Source: JAZDLX01 sp964538455 (GTDB taxonomy: Bacteria; Electryoneota; Electryoneia; Electryoneales; Electryoneaceae). Taken from it: a stretch of DNA of 64,000 bases. The notes beneath the pieces were generated by a model, which was not told the origin of the DNA, ran no database searches, and saw only the letters and a list, made by a program, of their open reading frames with translations. The position numbers and the translations under genes are program-made. This document shows, in pieces, positions 8,472 to 16,364 of the stretch. Each line of letters starts with the position of its first letter. The stretch's first letter is position 1. The stretch is from assembly GCA_964538455.1 (NCBI GenBank), contig CAZIDZ010000003.1:152171-216170 (forward strand), read 5' to 3'.

Positions 8472-11422
8472 AGCGGCCCGTCGCGATCCTCAACATGACA
8501 CGCATGGGCGACCTGTTGATGACCGGTCCGATGCTGCACCGTCTCCGCGAACAGTGGCCCGGGCACCCTCTCCACCTGATCGCGGTGGACGGATTTATGC
8601 CGATCGCGCAGGGAATGGACGTCGACAGGGTAATCTCACTCGATTACGACAGGTTGACCACGCTGGCGGTGTCCGCGGGTGAAGCACGCCGCGTCAACCT
8701 GATCGACGCACTCGGCGAATTCCGTGACGTGATTCGCGAACTGCAATCCGTTGACTACGAGGCGATTTACAATGTCAGCCACACGCGGATCAGCGCGATC
8801 ATTGCGACCCTGCTTAACGGCGAGGTTCGCGGGGGCCTGCACCTCGACAGCCAAGGGTTCAGGGTCATCGCGGGACGTTGGGCTCGCAACTGGTTCGCAG
8901 GGAATCTCAATCGCGGAGTGAACCCCTTCCACCTCGTCGACATGAACATCGGAATCGCCGGCGGCGGCGTCTTTCCGGCCGATCAACGGAAGCTTCATTA
9001 CCACGTTCCCGGCGACGCGCGTGAGGAAGCCGCGTCCATCCTGGAATCCTTAGGGATCGGCGATCAAACTCCGTTCATCGTTGTCCAGGTGGGGGCCTCG
9101 ACGGAGGATAAACGTTGGGAGCCGGAAAAATTCGGCCAGGCCGCGGCTCAGATTCTCAAGGCTGCCGGTGTGCGCCCGGTCTTCGTCGGCACGCACTCCG
9201 AACGCGAATGGGCCGGGACCGCCGCCCGGATCGTGGGCGGTGAGGCGGCCGTGCTAGCGGGGCAGACCACGCTTCCCGTGTTGGCGGCTGTGCTCGAGCG
9301 CAGTTCGCTGCTGGTCACCAACGATACGGGCACGATGCACCTCGCTCAGGCGGTGGGCACCCGCTCGCTCGACATTACCCTCGGCGCGGCGCTCTCGGAC
9401 GAGACCGGCCCCTACGGAAGCGGAAGCGTGATCCTCGAACCCGACATTGCCTGCTTCCCCTGCGATTTCAACGCCGTTTGCCCGCATCACAACTGCCACG
9501 GCTTGATCACCCCGGATCTGGTCGCGAGCGTTGCCTGCGCCATGCTCGAAGGCCAGCCACTCGAGCAGGTGATCGGCCGCCTCGATACCCGCGGCGCCCA
9601 CATCTGGGTAACCGGATTCGACGCCGATGGATGGTGGAGAAAGTATCCGCTCGCGGAAAAAACGCTGCAAGCGAAGGACGTGATCCGTGAATGCTACCGG
9701 GAAATTCTGAAAGCGGATCTCGAGCCGGACCTGCGTCCAAACGGGGTCGATTCGCAGGCGGTGTTGCAGTCCCTGGGGTCATACGACTCGGCCAGTGCAG
9801 ACAGTACTGCCGCGCTGCAGCCGGACACTGAACTTGGAACCGAACTGCTCGCTCTGATACGCAGGGCCGCCGGCTTGGCTGAACGCATCGTGCGAATTTC
9901 CCCGGACGAACCCGGGGCCGTGGAAAAGCTGGCTGATTACGGGCAGGAACTGGCGCAGCTCGACGAAAGCATTCTCCAGTCGTTCCTGCACAGCACGCTC
10001 TGGGCGCCCGTGTTGGCGCTGTTCCGCTTCGATCTCGAAAACCTGCCGGAAGACGGTCTTGAGGCACAGTCCCGGCGTACTCTCGAGTTGCACGAACGGC
10101 TTGAAACCCTTGTTCAGTCCCTGCTGAGCCTCCTCGCTGACGTGGCGCGGTCTGTCCCGTCGAACGGTTCACACGGACGGGGCCGCGACCGCGTAATTAC
10201 GAAGACGGGAACAGCTCACGACAGCTACGACAGCTTCCGACGGCCGCGAATGCGCGGCGAGCGGCTGAACATCGTGCTCCCGACCAGCGGCTACTATTTG
10301 CAGCAGGAGATCGCGACGGCGTTGACACGACTCGGCCACCGCGTCCACCCGTTGCCGTTCGCCGGCAGGGAGGACGTCATCGAGCGGCTGTTGCTGCTCA
10401 GCCGCGACGCGGATCTGCTCGTCACCGTCAATCACCTCGGATTCGATCAGTTCGGCGAACTCGCGCATCTGCTGGATCGCATCGAACTGCCCTACATCTC
10501 CTGGTACGTTGACCGGCCCGCGTTCATCCTGCTCGATCACGCCATCGGTCCCGCGGAGAACGCCCTGATCGCCACCTGGGAGCAGTCGACGATCGAGGAG
10601 ATCCGGTCCTACGGATTCGAAAACGTGGTCTATCTGCCGCTGGCGACCGACGAAAAACGTTTTTCGCCCAAGACAGGCCAGTTTGACCCCGGTACGCCTC
10701 ACTGGGTGGCGAATTCGATGGTTTTGCCGAGCCGCGAATGGCAGGAAAAAGCCTCCCTGTACGACGGCGATCCCCTGCTCCAGAGAGCGGTTGCCTTGCA
10801 GCGGGCGGGGCGCCTTGAACCGGAGGCGGTGCTCGCGGCGGCGGCTTCGGCGGAAGGCGTTGAGCTTGACGACTGGGACAAACGCAGGAAATTGAACGCG
10901 GCGTCGGCGATTGCCCTGACCGCAACGCGCCAGTTGCGCCGCGATCTTGCCAGCGAAACTGCACCGCTGGGACTGCAGCTTCACGGGGATCAGGGGTGGG
11001 GCGAAATCGCACCCCGGGCGGCGCTCAACCCCCCGGTGGAATACCCCAGGGGCTTGGTCGAGGCCTATCGCAATTCGTTGCAGCTGAACGCCACCAGCTA
11101 CCAGATGCCCACCGCCGTCAACCAGCGGGTGTTTGACGTTCCCGCGGCCGGCGGGGTGCTTGTCACCGATGCCCAGGAGGCGCTCGGCGAACTCTTCGAT
11201 CATGAGACGGAATGTATTGTTTATACGGAACCTGGTGAAATCGCCGAGAGCATTCGTTGGGTGCGCAAAAACCCTCAGGATGCGCAGCGGCGGTCGATCC
11301 GGGCACGTCAGCGGATACTCAACGAACACACATACACGCACAGAATGCGAATGCTGCTTGAACGGGCTCGCCTGCACGGAGTTCACGCTTCTGTGTCTAC
11401 AGCGGGAGGAGCGGTACGATGA
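8468..11422 (+). CDS. GT9-CgeB fusion glycosyltransferase (bifunctional candidate)
   Basis: 984 residues. Residues 1-~360 are a complete GT9 enzyme: VAILNMTRMGDLLMTGP, FIVVQVGASTEDKRWEPEKFG, NDTGTMHLAQAVGT and a CFPCDFNAVCPHHNC cysteine cluster. A ~230-residue helical linker follows. From ~597 a second transferase begins with RLNIVLPTSGYYLQQEI, resembling the DUF3880/CgeB group, and ends with QMPTAVNQRVFDVPAAGG and LFDHETECIVY, the region that binds nucleotide sugar in that family. Two fused GT-B enzymes suggest consecutive sugar additions or a large complex. The GT9 half follows the preceding GT9 gene directly, so tandem duplication is possible. The stop is shared (ATGA) with the next gene. 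Confidence 0.8.
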   Translation: MKRPVAILNMTRMGDLLMTGPMLHRLREQWPGHPLHLIAVDGFMPIAQGMDVDRVISLDYDRLTTLAVSAGEARRVNLIDALGEFRDVIRELQSVDYEAIYNVSHTRISAIIATLLNGEVRGGLHLDSQGFRVIAGRWARNWFAGNLNRGVNPFHLVDMNIGIAGGGVFPADQRKLHYHVPGDAREEAASILESLGIGDQTPFIVVQVGASTEDKRWEPEKFGQAAAQILKAAGVRPVFVGTHSEREWAGTAARIVGGEAAVLAGQTTLPVLAAVLERSSLLVTNDTGTMHLAQAVGTRSLDITLGAALSDETGPYGSGSVILEPDIACFPCDFNAVCPHHNCHGLITPDLVASVACAMLEGQPLEQVIGRLDTRGAHIWVTGFDADGWWRKYPLAEKTLQAKDVIRECYREILKADLEPDLRPNGVDSQAVLQSLGSYDSASADSTAALQPDTELGTELLALIRRAAGLAERIVRISPDEPGAVEKLADYGQELAQLDESILQSFLHSTLWAPVLALFRFDLENLPEDGLEAQSRRTLELHERLETLVQSLLSLLADVARSVPSNGSHGRGRDRVITKTGTAHDSYDSFRRPRMRGERLNIVLPTSGYYLQQEIATALTRLGHRVHPLPFAGREDVIERLLLLSRDADLLVTVNHLGFDQFGELAHLLDRIELPYISWYVDRPAFILLDHAIGPAENALIATWEQSTIEEIRSYGFENVVYLPLATDEKRFSPKTGQFDPGTPHWVANSMVLPSREWQEKASLYDGDPLLQRAVALQRAGRLEPEAVLAAAASAEGVELDDWDKRRKLNAASAIALTATRQLRRDLASETAPLGLQLHGDQGWGEIAPRAALNPPVEYPRGLVEAYRNSLQLNATSYQMPTAVNQRVFDVPAAGGVLVTDAQEALGELFDHETECIVYTEPGEIAESIRWVRKNPQDAQRRSIRARQRILNEHTYTHRMRMLLERARLHGVHASVSTAGGAVR

Positions 11423-12027
11423 ATGTGATTGTGGATGGCAAACCGGTCGAGCTGCCTGCGGAGGGGCAGAAGACGATCGGCGACGTCGTCGGGTCCGTGT
11501 CCAAGGATCTGGACGCGAAACGGCGGATCATCAAGGTGGTCGTCGACGGCCAGGACATCACCGGTCAGGCGGAGGCCCATCTGCAGAGCAGGAGCGGCGG
11601 CGAAAAGGTCGAGATCACGACGGGCCTGGCCAGCGAACTGGCGCTCGAAACTCTGGACGGGATCCGGGATTTCCACGGTGCGCTCGAGTTGGAGTTGAAC
11701 CGCACCGCGGACGAATTCCGGATGGGTAACAACCAGAAATCCAACGAGATGTTCGCCCGCTGCCTGGATGGATTGCAGATCCTGCTGCGCACAACGGTTT
11801 CCGTCGCCAACCTGCTGCAGGTCGACAGCGCCAAGGTGAAAGCGGGATCCGGCAACATGAATGCGGTCACCGAAAACATCGCCCGCGTCCTCCAGGAGTT
11901 GATCGAGGCGCAGATCAATCGGGATGCGATTCTGATCGCCGATCTGATCGAGTACGAACTTAAACCTCTGTTGGACGATTGGCAGGACGCCCGAGAACAG
12001 CTCCGGCTGATCGGAAAGGCGGCCTGA
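11419..12027 (+). CDS. Uncharacterised protein of the flagellin locus
   Basis: 202 residues, not recognised. The start ATG overlaps the preceding stop and has GGGAGGA eight bases upstream. The first ~75 residues read as short beta strands (MNVIVDGKPVELP, RRIIKVVVDGQDI, EKVEITTG), compatible with a small beta-grasp-like domain. The rest is predicted helical, with ASELALETLDGIRDFHGAL and long amphipathic stretches to the end. There is no signal peptide and no cysteine. It sits between the glycosyltransferases and the filament genes, with TGATG coupling to the next gene, so a cytoplasmic role with flagellin (chaperone, adaptor for glycosylation) is possible but unproven. Confidence 0.7.
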   Translation: MNVIVDGKPVELPAEGQKTIGDVVGSVSKDLDAKRRIIKVVVDGQDITGQAEAHLQSRSGGEKVEITTGLASELALETLDGIRDFHGALELELNRTADEFRMGNNQKSNEMFARCLDGLQILLRTTVSVANLLQVDSAKVKAGSGNMNAVTENIARVLQELIEAQINRDAILIADLIEYELKPLLDDWQDAREQLRLIGKAA

Positions 12028-12440
12028 TGCTGCGCGACGCCCCACAGGACAACGAGCAGATTCTGAGGGAATTGCTTTCCGTCACGGAAGATACCGTGGC
12101 GGCGGCGAGGATCGATCACCGTTCAGCGCTGGATCCGCTGCTCGATCGACGCGGGAAGCTGCTCGCGGTGTTTTGGGGTTTCCCTCCCGATCAGCCGCTG
12201 CCGCTGTTCGACGACAGCAGGGTGGGGAGCACTCCGCCAAGCCTTTCAGGAAGCGAAAAACGGCTGTTGAAACGCGTTATATCTTTGGATAACAAAGTCT
12301 TAAAGTATCTGAACGCCAACAGGGAACGGCTCTTGAACGAGTTTCATTCCCTGCGGCGTGGCGAACGGGCGATCTCCGGCCTTCGCGATCTCCTGCGAGA
12401 TGGCAGAACGGGGGGAAAAAGGGTAGACATGAGAGGGTAA
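12027..12440 (+). CDS. Small helical protein, possible FlgN/FliT-type flagellar chaperone
   Basis: 137 residues; the ATG overlaps the previous stop as TGATG. It is almost entirely helical, with an N-terminal stretch ILRELLSVTEDTVAAA, a segment RSALDPLLDRRGKLLAV, and a C-terminal helix KRVISLDNKVLKYLNANRE followed by RRGERAISGL. This two-part helical pattern with repeated LD..R motifs is seen in FlgN/FliT-family export chaperones, but no diagnostic residue settles the matter. It is the last gene before the sigma-28 promoter of fliC, where such a chaperone would fit. It could equally be an unrelated coiled-coil protein. Confidence 0.6.
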   Translation: MLRDAPQDNEQILRELLSVTEDTVAAARIDHRSALDPLLDRRGKLLAVFWGFPPDQPLPLFDDSRVGSTPPSLSGSEKRLLKRVISLDNKVLKYLNANRERLLNEFHSLRRGERAISGLRDLLRDGRTGGKRVDMRG

Positions 12441-12551
12441 GTACCTGTTCTTTCACAAGCTGCAGACGGACTTGCGAGAATCAACCAATGTCTTGGTTGC
12501 TGCGTGCTTTTAACGTTCGGGTTTTGTTGAAACGAACCTGAAAGTCTTGCT

Positions 12552-12578
12552 CAAGGTTTACTCCTGGCCTGCCGATAG
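12552..12578 (+). promoter_or_regulatory. Sigma-28 (FliA) promoter for fliC
   Basis: CAAGGTTT at 12552-12559, an 11-base spacer, then GCCGATAG at 12571-12578. The enterobacterial consensus is TAAAGTTT-N11-GCCGATAA, so 6 of 8 and 7 of 8 bases match with exact spacing. It lies 50 bases before the flagellin start. Flagellin is therefore expected to be a late (class 3) gene needing FliA and released by FlgM export. Confidence 0.78.
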
Positions 12579-12628
12579 AGGGACTAGCAAGGGTTTCCTC
12601 TTCGGGACATAGTGCAAGGAGGTGCAGC

Positions 12629-13462
12629 ATGAGTACTCGCATCAACCACAACATCCTCGCACTCACCGCCCAAAGGAATATCTACCGAACCCAGACAGAT
12701 TTGGACCGCACTCTCACGCGGCTCTCCTCGGGTTTGCGGATCAACTATTCCTGGGACGACCCCGCGGGGTTGGCGGTGAGCGAGAGATTCCGTGCCCAAA
12801 TCGCCTCAATGGTCGAAGCGGAACGGAACGCAAATTACGACGTCAACCTGCTGGCGACTGCAGAAGGGTCGTTGCAGACCATTGACAACACACTGACGCG
12901 TATGCGCGCGCTGGCGATCCAGGCGTCCAACGGCGCCCTGGCATCCCAGGATCGGGCTTCGCTGGACGAGGAATTCCAGCAGCTCGCTTCAGAGATCACG
13001 CGTATCGCGCACACAACCAATTACAACGGTCTTTACCTGCTGAGTGGGGACTATTCCACGGCTGGAATCAAGTTCCACATCGGCACGTACAACGTGAGTG
13101 GGCAGGATTACTACTACGTCACGTTGAACGACATGAGCGCCAGCGCGCTCGGGTTGACTGGCCTGAATCTGTTGAACACTGTCAGCGCCCAGAACTCGAT
13201 CGCTTCGCTGGATGCGGCAATCAACACCAAGGATACTGAGCGGACACGCATCGGTTCGCAGGTTTCTCGTCTGCAGAACACGATCACGAACCTGCAAGTC
13301 GCCAAGGAAAATGCGTCTTCGTCCGAGTCGACCATCCGTGACGCGGATATCGCCGAAGAGATGAGTGCTTTCGTGCGATCCCAGTTGCTGATGCAGACTG
13401 GCATCTCGATGCTTTCCCAGGCGAACATGGTGCCGCAAATCGTTGCGGGTTTGGTCGGGTAA
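12629..13462 (+). CDS. fliC: Flagellin
   Basis: 277 residues: the structural subunit of the flagellar filament. The N-terminal conserved domain is clear (MSTRINHNILALTAQRN, LSSGLRINYSWDDPAGLAVS, a LQTIDNTLTRMRALAIQAS segment), as is the C-terminal domain (SAQNSIASLDAAI, ESTIRDADIAEEMSAFVRSQ, QTGISMLSQANMVPQIV). Only about 50 residues separate them, so the exposed D2/D3 domains are essentially absent and the filament core is naked. AAGGAGG precedes the ATG by eight bases. It has its own sigma-28 promoter and a strong downstream terminator, so it is probably transcribed alone at high level. Solvent-exposed Ser/Thr in the central part would be the sites for the neighbouring glycosyltransferases. 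Confidence 0.97.
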   Translation: MSTRINHNILALTAQRNIYRTQTDLDRTLTRLSSGLRINYSWDDPAGLAVSERFRAQIASMVEAERNANYDVNLLATAEGSLQTIDNTLTRMRALAIQASNGALASQDRASLDEEFQQLASEITRIAHTTNYNGLYLLSGDYSTAGIKFHIGTYNVSGQDYYYVTLNDMSASALGLTGLNLLNTVSAQNSIASLDAAINTKDTERTRIGSQVSRLQNTITNLQVAKENASSSESTIRDADIAEEMSAFVRSQLLMQTGISMLSQANMVPQIVAGLVG

Positions 13463-13525
13463 CCGCTCCCGGCCGAACGTCTCGATCCTGATCCGGTGAT
13501 CAGGCGGGGCGAGTCGAAAAAAACG

Positions 13526-13578
13526 ACACCCATGGAAGGCGCAGGTTCAGGGTGAGTTGCGCCTCCATGGGTGTTTTC
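13526..13578 (+). terminator. Rho-independent terminator after fliC
   Basis: Near-perfect inverted repeat with a 17-18-base arm (ACACCCATGGAAGGCGCA against TGCGCCTCCATGGGTGT, one extra base on the left), a ~14-base loop, then TTTTC. It begins about 60 bases after the flagellin stop and would isolate the fliC transcript from fliD. Confidence 0.85.
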
Positions 13579-13645
13579 TGTGAGGCCATCCCGATCGTTG
13601 CAGGTCGCTGACCCCGTCATGCCACGTGCATCCGGCGGAGGAGTC

Positions 13646-15295
13646 ATGGCTTCACCAACTACAGTTAGCGGAATCTCGTCCGGCATTGACTGGCAGGCTA
13701 CTGTCGATGCCCTGATGCAGATCGAGTATCAGAAAGTGCAGATACTCGACGACCGAAAATCCGCTTTCGAAAGCAAAAAGACAGCCTGGTCCAGCATCCA
13801 AACCAAGCTGCAGACGTTGAAATCCACGTCTGACGACATGGACAAACTCAATGAGGTCCTGCTCAAACAGGCAACCAGCTCGAATACGGATGCGATTACT
13901 GTCAGCGCCAAGGCGAGTGCGGTGGAAGCCACGCACACCGTTGTTGTCAATCAGCTCGCCAAAAACGAAGTCCTGGTGCACAGCGCCGGTTGGGCGGACG
14001 CTTATTCCACCTCGCTGACGACCGCCGGCAACGACTTCGTTTACACGTTTGACGGGACGGACTATACAATCACGCTGTCGAATGGATCGACAATCGCGGA
14101 CCTCGTCGCTGCAATCAACGAAGATACGGATAACCCGGGAGTGACTGCGTCGTTTATTGATGATGGCGGAAGCAGTGATCCCGTGCACCTTGTGCTCGCT
14201 GCCGATGATCCGTCCGCGGCTTCGGTGCTCTCGATCAACGATGCCGGAACAACGATCGGAGCGACCGCGGCCGACTTCGATACGGCAAACTGGACGCAGA
14301 CGCAGGCGCCCCAGGAAGCGCAAATCCGTGTCGACGGGTATCCTCCGGCCTCCTGGATCACGCGCACGACGAATACCATTGACGACGTGATCTCCGGGGT
14401 GACACTCAATCTCAAGGCCGTCGATGCCTCCGGCACAACGATCACAATCGCAAACGATTCCGATGCAATCAAATCGAAAATTCAGGGGTGGGTGGACGCG
14501 TACAACGACGTCGTCCAGACGATCAATGACTTTTCCTCCTATGATTCGGAAAACGAGATTCGTGGTGTCCTGATGGACGACAGCCAGGCACGGCTCGTGC
14601 GCGATCAGCTGATCTCCGCGGTCACGTCGGAGATCGCGGATCTGCCGGCGGACTCCGCCTACACCACGCTCGGTTCAATCGGGGTCGACATCGGCGCCGG
14701 CGGACTGCTCACCGTTGACAGTTCCCAGCTCGATGATGCGCTCGCGGATAAGGCGGATGAAGTCGCAAGTGTTTTCGCGTTCACATCGTCCACGTCGAAC
14801 TCGACCCTGGAATATCAGTCGTCAAGACCCGAAACTCAGGGCGGCACCTACGACGTTTTCGCAACCTACACGGCGGCGGGGGTGCTCGATAAAAACGGTA
14901 CGAATACGATCGGGGGATACGCCGCCACCGTGGAAGGCACCAACATTTTGCGGGGCAAGAACGGTACACCCGTTGAAGGATTGAGAATCTGGTTTAACAG
15001 TCCCGGAACCGGATCGCCTGGCACGGCGAGCGCCACAATACGCGTCGGGAACGGGCTCTCTATCGTCGCCAGTGACCAGGTGGAGCAACTCACTGATTCC
15101 GTGGACGGGTTGATCAAGTTGGTCCAGGACAGCTACTCCGAGCAGATCTCGAACCTCGAGGACCAGATGGCCGCGTACCAGACACGGCTGGATCAGAAGA
15201 AACAGATGCTGACGAATCAGTTCATTGCGATGGAAAAGGCCGTTTCACAAGCCAAGAACCAGGCGAATTGGGCATCGAGCGCCCTGTCGTCATGA
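13646..15295 (+). CDS. fliD: Flagellar filament capping protein FliD
   Basis: 549 residues. The ATG at 13646 follows GGAGGAG and opens MASPTTVSGISSGIDWQATVDALM, the standard FliD N-terminus; an upstream alternative frame start would run into the fliC terminator. FliD_N covers ~1-110 (coiled segments, VEATHTVVVNQLAKNEV). FliD_C runs from ~240 to the end with VDAYNDVVQTINDFSSYD, LDDALADKADEVASVF and a terminal coiled coil QMAAYQTRLDQKKQMLTNQF. FliD caps the filament and guides flagellin folding. Ser/Thr are abundant in the middle, as is common in surface-exposed parts. A hairpin follows the stop. Confidence 0.95.
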   Translation: MASPTTVSGISSGIDWQATVDALMQIEYQKVQILDDRKSAFESKKTAWSSIQTKLQTLKSTSDDMDKLNEVLLKQATSSNTDAITVSAKASAVEATHTVVVNQLAKNEVLVHSAGWADAYSTSLTTAGNDFVYTFDGTDYTITLSNGSTIADLVAAINEDTDNPGVTASFIDDGGSSDPVHLVLAADDPSAASVLSINDAGTTIGATAADFDTANWTQTQAPQEAQIRVDGYPPASWITRTTNTIDDVISGVTLNLKAVDASGTTITIANDSDAIKSKIQGWVDAYNDVVQTINDFSSYDSENEIRGVLMDDSQARLVRDQLISAVTSEIADLPADSAYTTLGSIGVDIGAGGLLTVDSSQLDDALADKADEVASVFAFTSSTSNSTLEYQSSRPETQGGTYDVFATYTAAGVLDKNGTNTIGGYAATVEGTNILRGKNGTPVEGLRIWFNSPGTGSPGTASATIRVGNGLSIVASDQVEQLTDSVDGLIKLVQDSYSEQISNLEDQMAAYQTRLDQKKQMLTNQFIAMEKAVSQAKNQANWASSALSS

Positions 15296-15310
15296 TAGAC
15301 TGAGTCATAC

Positions 15311-15330
15311 CACCGCCCTTGACGGCGGTG
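15311..15330 (+). terminator. Hairpin between fliD and fliS (REP-like)
   Basis: CACCGCC-CTTGAC-GGCGGTG, 7-bp stem with 6-base loop, no T-run. The flanking TCATAC before it and the CTTGAC loop resemble the REP-type palindromes seen elsewhere in this window, so it may be a degenerate REP rather than a true terminator. Confidence 0.45.
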
Positions 15331-15364
15331 TTCAAGGCCGAGTACACTTGAAGAGGTGTGTGCC

Positions 15365-15745
15365 ATGCCTGTGCTGAATCCGTACAAGCAGTACGACGAC
15401 GTCACCTTCGGAACGGCGCATCCGCTGTCGCTGGTCATCTCGACCTATGACGCTGCGATCCGCTCGCTGAAGGAGGTAATCCGCAGCCTCAAGTCGAACG
15501 ACGTTGAAAATCGCGTCAAAAACGTCGACCTTTCTTTTGAGTTGATCAGCGAACTGCGGAAGTCGCTGGATCCGGAAAAAGGCGGCGACATTGCCGAAAA
15601 ACTGAGCTCGCTGTACGAGTTCTTTATCCGCGAGATCACCGTGGCGAACGCGTATCAGGATGCCGACCGCCTCGAACCGGTGATCAAAATATTGCAGGAG
15701 TTGCGCGACTCCTGGGTTGAGGTGCGCAGGCAGGTGAAATCCTGA
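15365..15745 (+). CDS. fliS: Flagellar export chaperone FliS
   Basis: 126 residues from the ATG at 15365 (GAAGAGG upstream; a GTG nine bases earlier is possible but less well placed). The family start NPYKQYDDVTFGTAHPLSL is clear, followed by LVISTYDAAIRSLKEVI and a four-helix bundle with NVDLSFELISELRKSL. FliS binds the flagellin C-terminal disordered region in the cytoplasm, prevents early polymerisation and hands flagellin to the export gate. Its place directly after fliD is the usual one. The closing helix carries the acidic and hydrophobic residues seen in the family. Confidence 0.93.
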   Translation: MPVLNPYKQYDDVTFGTAHPLSLVISTYDAAIRSLKEVIRSLKSNDVENRVKNVDLSFELISELRKSLDPEKGGDIAEKLSSLYEFFIREITVANAYQDADRLEPVIKILQELRDSWVEVRRQVKS

Positions 15746-15781
15746 TCGTTCCAAAATACCCCGATGGGAGGGATCGCCCAG

Positions 15782-16252
15782 ATGGTTAACGGCATTGATA
15801 AAACAGGCGCTGCAGGTCCCCTGGGTCCGAAACCGGTCGACCGCGCGCCCGCGCAGGATACAGACAAAACCCGGCCGGTTGAGCAGGATGCCGAAACCGG
15901 CCGCGGAAAGGACACCGCAAAAATCTCGCCTTCTTCCGCGGAGGTGGCCCGGTACCAGGAAATGGCCCGGCTCCACCGCGAGGCGTACGGCCCGCAGGAG
16001 CGGACCAAGAAGCTCGATGACGTCCGCCGGCGCGTTCAGGAAAACTATTACGATCAACCCGAGGTGATTGACAAAATGGCGGGCGGCATCGCCAAGGCCG
16101 TGCAGGGAGCTGCCGATGAAACCGGTGTCGAACGGGCCCGTCGTCGAAGCGAAGAGGAATTTTATGACCGGCCCGAGGTTGTCGACAAAACCGCCGAGAA
16201 ACTGATCGAACAGATCATTCCCGGACTACAGCGTCAACGGGGCGGGGGTTGA
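15782..16252 (+). CDS. FlgM-like anti-sigma-28 factor with duplicated C-terminal motif
   Basis: 156 residues from the ATG at 15782, preceded by GGGAGGG. The first ~45 residues are disordered and rich in Pro, Lys and Asp. DTAKISPSSAEVARYQ at ~44-58 matches the FlgM entry into its structured half. Then LDDVRRRVQENYYDQPEVID (78-97, running on to ~106) and a second copy, VERARRRSEEEFYDRPEVVD (116-135, running on to ~145), each resemble the FlgM helix pair that grips sigma-28 (consensus like VEELKEAIENGTYKVDAEKIAEKLL). FlgM is normally ~90-100 residues with a single copy. Position directly after fliC-fliD-fliS supports the call. It is not proven, because general helical proteins can mimic this pattern. 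Confidence 0.62.
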   Translation: MVNGIDKTGAAGPLGPKPVDRAPAQDTDKTRPVEQDAETGRGKDTAKISPSSAEVARYQEMARLHREAYGPQERTKKLDDVRRRVQENYYDQPEVIDKMAGGIAKAVQGAADETGVERARRRSEEEFYDRPEVVDKTAEKLIEQIIPGLQRQRGGG

Positions 16253-16277
16253 TCCGCTGCCGCTTTTCAGCCAGCTC

Positions 16278-16299
16278 GGGGCCGTTTCGGCCCCTTTTT
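16278..16299 (+). terminator. Rho-independent terminator closing the flagellin region
   Basis: GGGGCCG-TTT-CGGCCCC followed by TTTTTCTT, about 25 bases after the FlgM-like stop codon. Confidence 0.88.
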
Positions 16300-16364
16300 C
16301 TTGCGGAGTTGCCGCTCCTGTCATGTGAGCGTACCTTCGCAGGTTGACCTCGAAGGTGTTGCGA

